NCBI GenBank assembly: GCA_036278715.1 | Contig: DASUKN010000049.1 | Coordinates: 1 to 64,000, forward strand | Direction of reading: 5' to 3' | From: Udaeobacter sp025935755 | Lineage (GTDB): Bacteria; Verrucomicrobiota; Verrucomicrobiia; Chthoniobacterales; UBA10450 | Length of the DNA stretch: 64,000 nt | In this document: piece by piece, positions 38,530 through 46,727 of the stretch | How the letters are laid out: every line of letters starts with the position of its first letter | Numbering within the stretch: the stretch's first letter is position 1 | Notes under the pieces: model-generated | Seen by the model: the letters and a program-made list of their open reading frames with translations, nothing else | What the model was told of the DNA's origin: nothing | Database searches by the model: none | Translations under genes and position numbers: made by a program

Positions 38530-38552
38530 CGGCTGCCCAAGCCGTCGCTCTT
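38530..38552 (+). terminator. possible terminator hairpin after ku
   Basis: Stem CGACGGCT/AGCCGTCG with a TGCCCA-type loop, followed by CTCTTGATC. The T-tract is weak, so this could also be a simple palindrome. Confidence 0.35.
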
Positions 38553-38599
38553 GATCGAGGTTGCAAATCCAACAACTGCGATTACATTCAGCGCTCTTT

Positions 38600-38869
38600 A
38601 TGGCTAAGACAGCCTGGATTAACCGCAACGACCGCAAACGCGCAACAGCGAAAAAGTACGCTGCATTGCGCGCCGAGCTGAAGGCGAAAAAAGACTACGC
38701 TGGCCTGGCGCAATTGCCGCGTGACGCGAGTCCAACCCGTATAGTGAACCGTTGCCTGGTCAGCGGTCGCCGGCGCGCTTTCATTCGTCGGTTTAAGATG
38801 TCGCGTCTGGCTTTTCGCGAGCTGGCTTCGCAAGGTCTGATTCCTGGTGTAACCAAGTCTAGCTGGTAG
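38600..38869 (+). CDS. rpsN: 30S ribosomal protein S14, zinc-independent type
   Basis: 89 residues from the ATG at 38600. It matches the short S14 form without CxxC zinc ligands (RNDRKRATAKKYAALRAELK, then RIVNRCLVSGRRRAFIRRFK and SRLAFRELASQGLIPGV). It lies outside any ribosomal protein operon, between ku and a CorC-like gene. Zinc-free S14 paralogues are often used under zinc limitation; whether a second S14 exists elsewhere cannot be seen. Confidence 0.93.
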   Translation: MAKTAWINRNDRKRATAKKYAALRAELKAKKDYAGLAQLPRDASPTRIVNRCLVSGRRRAFIRRFKMSRLAFRELASQGLIPGVTKSSW

Positions 38870-38923
38870 ACTTAGCCGCACCGCTTTGCCACGCGTTAGC
38901 CGGACGCGTCCGAGCTGCGACAG

Positions 38924-40330
38924 ATGAATTTTGTAATGCCTCCCCTGGTTCTCACCTCAGTTGCTGAAATCGTACCGCAGCACTGGGAGCCACCGATGGT
39001 GTTGTTCGGCAAACTACTGGCCATCGCGGTGCTTGTACTGCTCAACAGCTTTTTCGTCGCCGCCGAGTTCGCGCTCGTTAAAGTTCGTACCAGCCATCTG
39101 AAAACCATGGCTGCCAGCGGCAGCAAGCGGGCAGGTGTGCTACGCGCGATTAAAGACAATCTGAACGCCTATCTTTCCGCCTGTCAGGTCGGAATAACCA
39201 TGGCAAGCCTTGGTCTCGGCTGGCTTGGAGAACCTTTCCTGGCGCGAATGCTTCAGCCATTTTTCGCATTAGCGGGAATCGAATCCGCCGGCGTGATCAA
39301 ATCGGTTTCGTTTATCATGGCGTTTTCGGCGATCACCTTTTTGCACATTGTGCTAGGCGAGCAAGCGCCGAAAATTCTGGCGATCCGCAAAGCGATGCCT
39401 TCTGCGCTGTTCGTCAGCGCGCCGCTCCGATTGTTCTATGTAATCTTCAAACCGGCGATCGGACTCCTGAACGCTGCGAGCAACTGGGTGCTCCGGCGGA
39501 TTCTTCGCGTCGAACCGATTGCCGAAGGAGAACTGGCACACAGCGAAGAAGAACTGCGCTTGATTGTACGGGAAAGTGAAAAGTCAGCGGAGGTAACGCC
39601 GCTTGGCCGTGAACTCGTGTTTAACGTTCTCGATCTGCGCGATCGCGTCGTGCGCGATATCATGACGCCGCGCGGCGACATCGTTTACCTGGACGTGGAA
39701 GACGATTTCGAAACGAACATGAAAAAGGCAATCGAATCGCAGCACACGCGGTTCCCATTATGCCGCGAAAATCTGGATAATACGATTGGCCTCCTTCATA
39801 TCAAGGAGCTGCTTCCCATGATGCGCGATCCGCATCCCGATTTGATGAAGATCAAACGCGAGTTGCATCCCGTCCCGGAGATGATGCCGTTAGAAAATCT
39901 GCTCAGGCTGTTTTTGGGCAAACATGCTCATCTCGCGATCGTGGTGGATGAATTTGGAGGAACCGTTGGGCTCGTGACGTTGGAAGATGTCATGGAGGAA
40001 CTTGTCGGTGATATTCAGGACGAGTTCGATTTCGAAAAGGAAGAGTTTCGCAAAATCAACGCTAACGAATTCAGCGTAGACGGAGCGCTTGGCCTGTACG
40101 AGCTCAACGATTTGGCGAAGCTTGACCTGGAAAGCCCCGACGTAAGCACCATCGGCGGGTACGTGACACATCTGCTGGGACATCTGCCGAAGACCGGCGA
40201 GCAGGTTAAAATCGAGAATTACCTTGTTACGGTTTCCGAAGCCGACAATCGTAGGGTAAAACAGCTACATTTCAAAAAATCGAGCGATGCTGCTTCCGCC
40301 GCTCCCGTGACAAGCTCCCGGAATTCTTAG
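38924..40330 (+). CDS. CNNM/CorC-family membrane protein (hemolysin-like)
   Basis: 468 residues. A DUF21/CNNM membrane domain with about four TM helices (about 25-200; LNSFFVAAEFALVKVR is the conserved first segment). Then come two CBS domains (about 225-345; IMTPRGDIVYLDVED, HLAIVVDEFGGTVGLVTLEDVMEELVGDI split across the second) and a C-terminal CorC_HlyC domain (about 370-450). Such proteins are linked to Mg2+/Co2+ efflux. It may share a transcript with rpsN (55 bp gap). Confidence 0.9.
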   Translation: MNFVMPPLVLTSVAEIVPQHWEPPMVLFGKLLAIAVLVLLNSFFVAAEFALVKVRTSHLKTMAASGSKRAGVLRAIKDNLNAYLSACQVGITMASLGLGWLGEPFLARMLQPFFALAGIESAGVIKSVSFIMAFSAITFLHIVLGEQAPKILAIRKAMPSALFVSAPLRLFYVIFKPAIGLLNAASNWVLRRILRVEPIAEGELAHSEEELRLIVRESEKSAEVTPLGRELVFNVLDLRDRVVRDIMTPRGDIVYLDVEDDFETNMKKAIESQHTRFPLCRENLDNTIGLLHIKELLPMMRDPHPDLMKIKRELHPVPEMMPLENLLRLFLGKHAHLAIVVDEFGGTVGLVTLEDVMEELVGDIQDEFDFEKEEFRKINANEFSVDGALGLYELNDLAKLDLESPDVSTIGGYVTHLLGHLPKTGEQVKIENYLVTVSEADNRRVKQLHFKKSSDAASAAPVTSSRNS

Positions 40331-40346
40331 CGGAACTTTACCGCTG

Positions 40347-40778
40347 CTAAGCGGTTTGCAATTGGGCTCGCAAAGCGGGTCTGCGCCGCAACTGCTTTGT
40401 GAGCGCCGCAATCGCGCGCTGCGTGGAGGGGCTGATATGGTGCTCCATACCCTCCACATCCTGATCAATTACCCGGTCCTCAACACCAAGCAGTCTGAGA
40501 AACTCAGTCAGCAACTTGTGCCGTTCGGCGATCCGGCTGGCCAGTTTCTTACCGGCAGCCGTTAAGATAAGGCCACGGTATTTTTCGTATTTGAGGAGCC
40601 CCTCGGCATCGAGCCGTTGAACCATGTTCGTGACGCTAGCCTGTGAAATCCTCAAGGCAGCCGCGATATCGATGACTCTGGCGTATCCCTTCGAATTGAT
40701 GAGTTCAAGAATCCGCTCGAGGTAATCCTCAACAGCAGTGGAAGTGCCGGAGGTTTGGAACGCCTTCTTGTTTCGCAT
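40347..40778 (-). CDS. mntR: DtxR/MntR family manganese-responsive repressor
   Basis: 143 residues from the ATG at 40778, close to the 142 of Bacillus MntR; the frame is open 22 codons upstream but without homology. Winged helix: AVEDYLERILELI, then ALRISQASVTNMVQRLDAEG as the recognition helix. Candidate metal ligands: Asp/Glu in VEDYLERI, His in ERHKLLTEFL, and the EGMEHHIS cluster. There is no SH3-like third domain, as in MntR. It is divergent from mntH with a DtxR-type box between them. Confidence 0.92.
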   Translation of the reverse strand: MRNKKAFQTSGTSTAVEDYLERILELINSKGYARVIDIAAALRISQASVTNMVQRLDAEGLLKYEKYRGLILTAAGKKLASRIAERHKLLTEFLRLLGVEDRVIDQDVEGMEHHISPSTQRAIAALTKQLRRRPALRAQLQTA

Positions 40779-40831
40779 GGCGCGCAACATATAAGACGTC
40801 GTGATTAACGTCAACAAATAAACATTGTGTA

Positions 40832-40859
40832 TTGACAGAATCACAATACATAATAACTA
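40832..40859 (+). promoter_or_regulatory. candidate mntH promoter
   Basis: A perfect -35 TTGACA (40832-40837) with a plausible -10 TAACTA 16 bp downstream (40854-40859). The MntR-type box immediately follows, which would place the repressor on the start region. Confidence 0.5.
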
Positions 40860-40877
40860 AATTAGGCTAACCTAATT
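40860..40877. promoter_or_regulatory. DtxR/MntR-type operator
   Basis: An 18-bp palindrome AATTAGGCTAACCTAATT, 17 bp before the mntH ATG. The TTAGG...CCTAA arms match the DtxR/IdeR/MntR binding pattern. It probably represses mntH when Mn is abundant. Confidence 0.75.
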
Positions 40878-40894
40878 CTCTGTTACCAATATTC

Positions 40895-42298
40895 ATGGCG
40901 CATCCCGAAATCGTGACGACGGCAAAAGGTCGCGCGGCCTGGCGACGGAGCGGGGGGCAGGCTTCTCTGCCCGAAGTACATCGGACTATCGTCGTGCCAC
41001 GGACTGCCTCTTTTTGGCGAAAGCTCATGGCGTTTTCCGGGCCGGGATTTCTTGTTGCAGTCGGATACATGGATCCGGGTAATTGGGCGACCGATCTGGC
41101 AGGCGGCGCACGGTTTGGCTACTCGCTTCTGTCCGTCATTATGATTTCGAATCTGATGGCGATATTGCTGCAGCACTTATGCATCAAACTCGGCGTCGCC
41201 ACGGGCCGCGATCTCGCCCAGGCGTGCCGGGATCATTATCCACTTCCGGTAGTTTGGTTTCTGTGGGTTCTGTGTGAGATTGCGATCGCGGCGTGCGACC
41301 TGGCTGAAGTAGTCGGCTCGGCCATTGCCCTGCAACTACTGTTCGGGATCCCGCTCGTATGGGGATGCCTCATCACCGCACTCGATGTGCTGGCTGTGCT
41401 GTATCTCCAAAACAAAGGCTTTCGTTATGTCGAAGCGCTTGTGATCACGCTCATCGCCACCATCGGAGCTTGTTTCGCGCTGGAGCTATTTTTTTCCCAG
41501 CCGAGCCTCGCGGGAGTTGCGCTCGGTTTTATCCCCGGGCCGCACATCGCCACAAACCAGCAAATGCTTTACGTCAGCATCGGCATCCTCGGAGCCACGG
41601 TTATGCCGCACAATTTGTATTTGCATTCCTCCATTGTGCAGACACGTAAATTCGAGCAAACGCCGGAGGGCAGACGGGAAGCTATCAAGTTTGCAACGAT
41701 CGATTCGAGTGCCGCACTGATGTTCGCATTGTTCATCAATGCTGCGATCCTGATCCTTTCCGCGTCAGCTTTCCACTGGTCCGGCCATCAGGATGTAGCC
41801 GAAATCCAGGACGCGTACAAACTTCTCAGCCCGTTGCTGGGGGTAGGCTTGGCAAGTGTCCTGTTTGCGGTCGCGTTGCTCGCGTCCGGACAAAATTCAA
41901 CTCTGACAGGGACGCTTGCTGGTCAGATCGTGATGGAAGGTTTCCTCAACTTCAGAATCACGCCCTGGCTGCGCCGGCTGATCACGCGCCTCATAGCGAT
42001 TGTCCCCGCAATCGTGGTGATCGGTTTTTTCGGTGAAAGCAAAACGACCGAATTGCTGATTGCCAGCCAGGTTTGCTTAAGCATGCAACTCGGGTTCGCG
42101 GTATGGCCGCTCATGCGGTTTACCGATGAGAAGGGGAAGATGGGTGAATTCGTGAACCCCGTGTGGATAAAAATTCTGGGCTGGGCGACTGCCGGTATTA
42201 TTATCGTGCTGAACATGAAGCTGCTCCTGGACACGTTTTTGCCGCAGTCGCTTCTCAAGGTGTTTTATGGTTCTCTCGGGCTCCCGGTTCCTGAGTAA
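40895..42298 (+). CDS. mntH: Nramp-family Mn2+/Fe2+ transporter
   Basis: 467 residues, about 11 TM helices. Metal-binding TM1 motif DPGNWATD and TM6 motif GATVMPHNLYLHSS are intact, with a conserved ASGQNSTLTGTLAGQ later. It is a proton-coupled divalent metal importer. The N-terminus (about 40 residues) is cytoplasmic and basic. It is controlled most likely by the adjacent MntR through the palindrome at 40860-40877. A UspA gene follows. Confidence 0.95.
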   Translation: MAHPEIVTTAKGRAAWRRSGGQASLPEVHRTIVVPRTASFWRKLMAFSGPGFLVAVGYMDPGNWATDLAGGARFGYSLLSVIMISNLMAILLQHLCIKLGVATGRDLAQACRDHYPLPVVWFLWVLCEIAIAACDLAEVVGSAIALQLLFGIPLVWGCLITALDVLAVLYLQNKGFRYVEALVITLIATIGACFALELFFSQPSLAGVALGFIPGPHIATNQQMLYVSIGILGATVMPHNLYLHSSIVQTRKFEQTPEGRREAIKFATIDSSAALMFALFINAAILILSASAFHWSGHQDVAEIQDAYKLLSPLLGVGLASVLFAVALLASGQNSTLTGTLAGQIVMEGFLNFRITPWLRRLITRLIAIVPAIVVIGFFGESKTTELLIASQVCLSMQLGFAVWPLMRFTDEKGKMGEFVNPVWIKILGWATAGIIIVLNMKLLLDTFLPQSLLKVFYGSLGLPVPE

Positions 42299-42369
42299 CG
42301 AATTCGGAAACGGAATGAGCATCGTGGTTTTGACGACTTATCTGCCGAACCATTCGGATTCGTAGTGCC

Positions 42370-42792
42370 ATGTACAGTCATATTCTGATTCCACTTGAGA
42401 ACAGTCCCGCCGACGCGACGATCCTGACGCACATCAAGCCATTGGCACGCATGACCGGCGCAAAGTTGCTGCTTGTGCACGTGGCTGACGGGTGGGTGGC
42501 ACGCAATTTCAATCAACTTCAACTGGCCGAAAGCCAGGAAATGAAAGAAGACCGCGCATACCTGGAGAAGCGGAAACTTGAACTAACCAGCGAAGGCTTT
42601 TCATGCACCGCGGTGCTGGCATTGGGCGAACCATCCGATGAGATCATCAAGCTCGCGCGCGAGAAAGATGTCGACCTGATCGCCATGACCACACACGGAC
42701 ACCGTTTCATCAGCGATGTTCTGTACGGGGCGACTGCCGACAAAGTGCGTCATGCGGTCGACATCCCTGTTCTGTTAGTGCGAGCGAAATAA
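42370..42792 (+). CDS. universal stress protein UspA family
   Basis: 140 residues. Opens MYSHILIPLENSPADATIL and ends GATADKVRHAVDIPVLLVR; the ATP-binding G-x2-G-x9-G(S/T) pattern is only partly present (TTHGHRFISDVLYGATADKV). It follows mntH by 71 bp. In some bacteria an Nramp transporter and a Usp domain are fused or adjacent, so a joint role is plausible. Confidence 0.88.
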   Translation: MYSHILIPLENSPADATILTHIKPLARMTGAKLLLVHVADGWVARNFNQLQLAESQEMKEDRAYLEKRKLELTSEGFSCTAVLALGEPSDEIIKLAREKDVDLIAMTTHGHRFISDVLYGATADKVRHAVDIPVLLVRAK

Positions 42793-42871
42793 GTGCCCGG
42801 CATTTGTGGCAAACGCTTGTTCGGCCGATTCCGCGCTTGACACAACTGCCGCTGTAACGACGTAAACACGC

Positions 42872-44074
42872 ATGAAGGTCCTGTTCCTGACTAACGAGTA
42901 CCCGCCAAACATTTATGGCGGTGCAGGCGTTCATGTTGGCTATTTGTCACAAGAGTTGGCGAAAACGATGCCCGTCGAAGTGCGATGCTTTGGCGATCAG
43001 CACCTCGAGCAAGGCAATCTCAAGGTCATTGGCTTCCAACTCGACGCGAGTAGTTTCACCTGCCCAAAGCCGTTGCGTTCCGCATTCGGCGCAGTGCGAC
43101 GTTGCACAGACTTCAACACGATGAACATCGACTCCGACCTCGTGCATTGTCACACGTGGTACACCCACTTCGGCGGAATCCTGGCGAAAAAGAATTACGG
43201 GCTGCCTCTCGTGATCACTGTTCATTCGCTCGAGCCGCTGCGACCATGGAAACGCGAGCAGCTCGGCGGCGGCTACGACTTCTCGCTTTGGGTCGAAAAG
43301 ACAGCGTTGGAAATGGCAGACGCGATCGTTGCAGTTTCCCGTGCGACCAAAGAGGACATCGAACGTCTTTTCAATGTCGATCCTGCTCGCGTACATGTGA
43401 TTCACAACGGAATCGATCTGGACCGGTATCGGAAGCTCGATTCAAGCGGCGTTCTCACTCGGTACGGTATTGATCCGGCCGAGCCATACCTGCTTTTTGT
43501 AGGGCGGATCACGCGCCAGAAAGGGGTCCAACATCTGATACGCGCAATCCAATTCATGGATCGCAATTTCCAGATCGTGCTGTGTGCGGCAGCCCCGGAC
43601 ACGCCGGAATTGGCCGAGGAGGTGAGAATCGCTATCGAGCGAACACAAGCACAACGACCGGGAATTATTTGGGTAAACGAAATGGTCGATCAGCAGGCCG
43701 CGTGCGAACTGTACTCGCACGCTGCAGTATTCGTTTGCCCGTCAATCTATGAACCGTTTGGGATTATCAATTTAGAGGCCATGGCGTGCGAAACCGCGGT
43801 AGTCGCCAGTGCTGTTGGTGGAATCAAGGAAGTCGTCGTTGATGGTGAAACCGGTTTCCTAGTTCCGCTTGAGCAAATGAAAGAGAGCCCGTTCGAAGCA
43901 ACAGATCCCGAGAAATTCGCCCGCGACCTCGCCGAGCGAATAAATGAGTTGATGAAAAATCGGCAACTTCGCGAACGGTGCGGCAAGGCCGGACGCAAAC
44001 GGGTCGAAGAAAATTTTAGTTGGGCTGCAATTGCCGAAAAAACCAAGGCGTTGTACGCATCGCTCTCGTCATGA
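42872..44074 (+). CDS. glycogen synthase, GlgA/GlgM (corynebacterial type) glycosyltransferase
   Basis: 400 residues, GT4 family. N-terminal MKVLFLTNEYPPNIYGGAGVHV, HCHTWYTHFGGIL, the HSLEPLRPWKREQLGGGYD stretch that is typical of the actinobacterial GlgA/GlgM group, then LFVGRITRQKGVQHL and YEPFGIINLEAMACETAVVAS. It probably extends alpha-glucan using ADP- or UDP-glucose or forms maltose-1-phosphate. The tail and stop codon overlap a family A repeat. Confidence 0.85.
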   Translation: MKVLFLTNEYPPNIYGGAGVHVGYLSQELAKTMPVEVRCFGDQHLEQGNLKVIGFQLDASSFTCPKPLRSAFGAVRRCTDFNTMNIDSDLVHCHTWYTHFGGILAKKNYGLPLVITVHSLEPLRPWKREQLGGGYDFSLWVEKTALEMADAIVAVSRATKEDIERLFNVDPARVHVIHNGIDLDRYRKLDSSGVLTRYGIDPAEPYLLFVGRITRQKGVQHLIRAIQFMDRNFQIVLCAAAPDTPELAEEVRIAIERTQAQRPGIIWVNEMVDQQAACELYSHAAVFVCPSIYEPFGIINLEAMACETAVVASAVGGIKEVVVDGETGFLVPLEQMKESPFEATDPEKFARDLAERINELMKNRQLRERCGKAGRKRVEENFSWAAIAEKTKALYASLSS

Positions 44075-44161
44075 TGAGCGGAGCCGAAGCGTACTCGAAG
44101 GATCCCGGCGAAACCGCCGTGAAGTAAGGCGACGGGATCGCTCGACTTCGCTCGGGATGAC
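44068..44161. repeat. family A intergenic repeat
   Basis: GTCATGATGAGCGGAGCCGA at one end, CTCGACTTCGCTCGGGATGAC at the other. It overlaps the last codons of the glycosyltransferase gene and fills the gap before obgE. Confidence 0.75.
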
Positions 44162-44197
44162 ACGTGGTCGTGCCGGTGGCAGTTTGAAGAGAAGCCA

Positions 44198-45289
44198 ATG
44201 TTCGTCGATCGAATAAAAGTTTTTGCGCAAGCGGGAAGCGGAGGACGCGGGTGCGTCAGTTTTCGACGAGAGAAATTCGTCCCGAAAGGCGGTCCGGATG
44301 GGGGAGATGGTGGCCGCGGCGGCGACGTGATCCTGCGTGCAGACCGGCACGTCGATAATCTTGCAAACCTCTTCTACGAGCCACTGATCAAAGCGAAAAA
44401 CGGCGGACACGGCATGGGAAAGAAAATGAGCGGCCGCGCAGGCGCAGACAAAATCGCAAAAGTTCCAGTAGGAACCGTGGTTTACATGTCGGAAGAGGAG
44501 CAACGCTTAACAGTCAACGCTCAACGTTCAACTTCCAATGCAGAGCAATTGGCAATTGGCAATCAGCAATCAGCAATTCCGATTGCGGATCTGACACGGG
44601 ATGGACAGGAATTTGTGCTGTGCCGCGGCGGAGCAGGAGGGAAAGGGAATGTGCATTTTAAAAGTTCCCGAAACCGCGCGCCGCGTCAGTACACCGAAGG
44701 TGAAGAAGGCGAACAAGGACATTTCCTGCTCGAACTGCGAACCATTGCCGACGCTGCATTCGTTGGATACCCCAATGCCGGAAAATCAACGCTGTTACGG
44801 AAAATCTCAGCGGCGCGACCGAAGGTCGCCGCCTATCCGTTCACGACGCTGCATCCGATCGTCGGCGTCATTGAACTTTCAGGTTACCGCCGCGCGACTG
44901 TCGCGGATATTCCCGGTTTGATTGAAGGTGCGCATCGCGGCCTCGGATTAGGTCATGAATTTCTCCGTCACATCACCCGGTGCCCGGTTTTAGTCTTTGT
45001 GGTGGATACCGCCGGGAGCGAGGGTCGGAATCCGGTCGAGGATTTGCAGAACCTGCGGAAGGAAATCGATCTTTACGATCCGACCCTGTCGTCGCGCGCG
45101 TGGTTCGTGGTTGCAAACAAAATGGATTTGCCCGACGCAAAAGAACATCTCGTTGCGCTGCAAAAAAGGTTCCCTAAGGTCCAGATCGTTCCAACTTCGG
45201 CAGCCAAAGCAGACGGAATAGACATCTTGAAGCAGGCGTTGGCGACTCGAATAATAGATGTTGAAGAGAGAGATTCGGTGGCGATTTGA
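44198..45289 (+). CDS. obgE: GTPase ObgE/CgtA with an in-frame repeat insert
   Basis: 363 residues. The Gly-rich Obg domain (1 to about 185) opens MFVDRIKVFAQAGSGGRGC. The G domain has G1 GYPNAGKST (about 190-198), DIPGLIEGAHRGLGLG, and NKMD. Obg is an essential GTPase in ribosome assembly and stress control. Between VPVGTVVYMSEEE and ADLTRDGQEF, where relatives have 5-10 residues, there are about 30 extra residues (about 101-129) encoded by 7-bp-periodic repeats. The insert lies in a beta-hairpin of the Obg domain. There is no C-terminal OCT domain. The next gene begins after obgE's stop, though its frame is open from 45258. Confidence 0.95.
   Translation: MFVDRIKVFAQAGSGGRGCVSFRREKFVPKGGPDGGDGGRGGDVILRADRHVDNLANLFYEPLIKAKNGGHGMGKKMSGRAGADKIAKVPVGTVVYMSEEEQRLTVNAQRSTSNAEQLAIGNQQSAIPIADLTRDGQEFVLCRGGAGGKGNVHFKSSRNRAPRQYTEGEEGEQGHFLLELRTIADAAFVGYPNAGKSTLLRKISAARPKVAAYPFTTLHPIVGVIELSGYRRATVADIPGLIEGAHRGLGLGHEFLRHITRCPVLVFVVDTAGSEGRNPVEDLQNLRKEIDLYDPTLSSRAWFVVANKMDLPDAKEHLVALQKRFPKVQIVPTSAAKADGIDILKQALATRIIDVEERDSVAI
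44500..44582 (+). repeat. 7-bp-periodic repeat inside obgE
   Basis: Two runs of 7-mers: AACGCTT, AACAGTC, AACGCTC, AACGTTC, AACTTCC, AATGCAG, then GCAATTG twice, GCAATCA twice, GCAATTC. Three units make seven codons, so the frame stays open. Confidence 0.85.
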
Positions 45290-45332
45290 TGTGGACAAGC
45301 GGGGCATCCCTAGCGAGACTGGCCGTTGTGCT

Positions 45333-46559
45333 ATGGGCAGGCGCGTTGTAGCGAGTTACTGTTCCAGTTTTCTTAAGTCAGAGATGTTGCACATTTACCG
45401 GCAGGTAAAGGCGCTGCATGGGGTGCACACATTCGTGGTGACCAAAGAGGTCCAGAATGCTGAGCGATTTCCGTTTGATAACATCGAAGTGATTCCGAAG
45501 CGGCGCACGAACCTGTTGGTGCACGGCTGGCTGAAATTTGTGGAACGGCGGCCGCCGATTGTTTACCGGGGGGAGTACCAAACACTGGATTCACTGTTGA
45601 GCCGGCACGGAGCCGACCTGATGCACATCTATTTCGGTCACACCGGCGTGCACCTGCTTCCGTTCATCGAGCAATGGCACAAACCATGTGTGGTATCTTT
45701 CCACGGCGCGGACGTCGCCCATAAACCAGAGATCAAGGATTATCCCGGCAAACTGCGGCGTTTATTCAACGCGGTTCCGCTCGTGTTCGCCCGCTCGCAA
45801 TCCCTTGCCGACCGGCTCACGCAAATAGGGTGCCCGCCGGAAAAACTGCGCATCAACCGCACCGGGATTCCGCTGAATGAATTCCCGCTGGTGGATAGAC
45901 AACCGCCGCGCGACGGCAAATGGAAAGTCGTGCAGGCCTGCCGGTTAATCCCGAAAAAAGGCGTGGCAACCAGCTTGCGCGCTTTTGCGATTTTCAAAAA
46001 AGACTATCCTCTCGCGGAATTTGTTATTGCCGGTAAAGGCCCATTGCAGCCGGAGCTGGAAATGCTCGCAGGGGGACTCGGCATAGCCAGGGACGTGCAT
46101 TTTGTCGGTTTCCTTTCACAACCGAAGCTGCACGAACTTTATGCCAATGCGCATCTCTTTTTGCACCCGAGCGAGATTTCCCCGAATCAAGATCAGGAAG
46201 GTGTGCCGAACTCAGTTCTCGAAGCCATGGCAACCGGTTTACCAGTAGTTGCGACGCGTCATGGTGGAATTCCCGAAGCAGTCGATCACGGACGAACCGG
46301 GTTCCTCGTGGCGGAAGAAGATCACGTTGCGTTGGCAAACGCGATGCAATTGATCGTGGGTTCACCCGGCGTGTTGCAGGATATGGGAGCGCGCGCGCAT
46401 GCAACGATCAGGGAACGCTTTGAGCAGGCAAGACAGATCGATCACTTGGAATCATTCTACGAAGAAGCCATCACGATGAACGGCACCGCAGAACAGGTGA
46501 ACGAACGGCCGTTCACCCGCATCGCTCCGCAGTTTGCCGAGAGGTTGCCCGCAAAATAG
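45333..46559 (+). CDS. glycosyltransferase family 4 protein
   Basis: 408 residues from the ATG at 45333. GT-B fold: YRQVKALHGVHTFVVT in the N-terminal domain, VVSFHGADVAHKPE, then VQACRLIPKKGVATSLRAF, FVIAGKGPLQPELE and the EGVPNSVLEAMATGLPVVAT acidic loop. It resembles colanic-acid-type (WcaL-like) glycosyltransferases. It follows obgE by 43 bp. Acceptor unknown. Confidence 0.87.
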   Translation: MGRRVVASYCSSFLKSEMLHIYRQVKALHGVHTFVVTKEVQNAERFPFDNIEVIPKRRTNLLVHGWLKFVERRPPIVYRGEYQTLDSLLSRHGADLMHIYFGHTGVHLLPFIEQWHKPCVVSFHGADVAHKPEIKDYPGKLRRLFNAVPLVFARSQSLADRLTQIGCPPEKLRINRTGIPLNEFPLVDRQPPRDGKWKVVQACRLIPKKGVATSLRAFAIFKKDYPLAEFVIAGKGPLQPELEMLAGGLGIARDVHFVGFLSQPKLHELYANAHLFLHPSEISPNQDQEGVPNSVLEAMATGLPVVATRHGGIPEAVDHGRTGFLVAEEDHVALANAMQLIVGSPGVLQDMGARAHATIRERFEQARQIDHLESFYEEAITMNGTAEQVNERPFTRIAPQFAERLPAK

Positions 46560-46727
46560 TTCGCACCTGAGATTTCGTTTGTCATGCGAGGCAAAACGCG
46601 CTTTGATATGCGCGTTCAAGTTGTAGCCGGGGCAGCTTTTCTCCGTAGGTTGGCGGTGTGGGACGACGGTGGATGACCCCCCGGCAGGTCGGCATCACCG
46701 ATGCTGGCTACAGCTGTCCTTACAAAA
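46560..46727. other. atpB upstream region with an inverted repeat
   Basis: TGTAGCCGGGGCAGC (46622) and GATGCTGGCTACA (46700) form imperfect inverted ends around a G/C-rich middle. It looks like a small palindromic element lying in the leader of the ATP synthase operon. An ATG inside its right arm (46701) is in frame with atpB. Confidence 0.5.
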
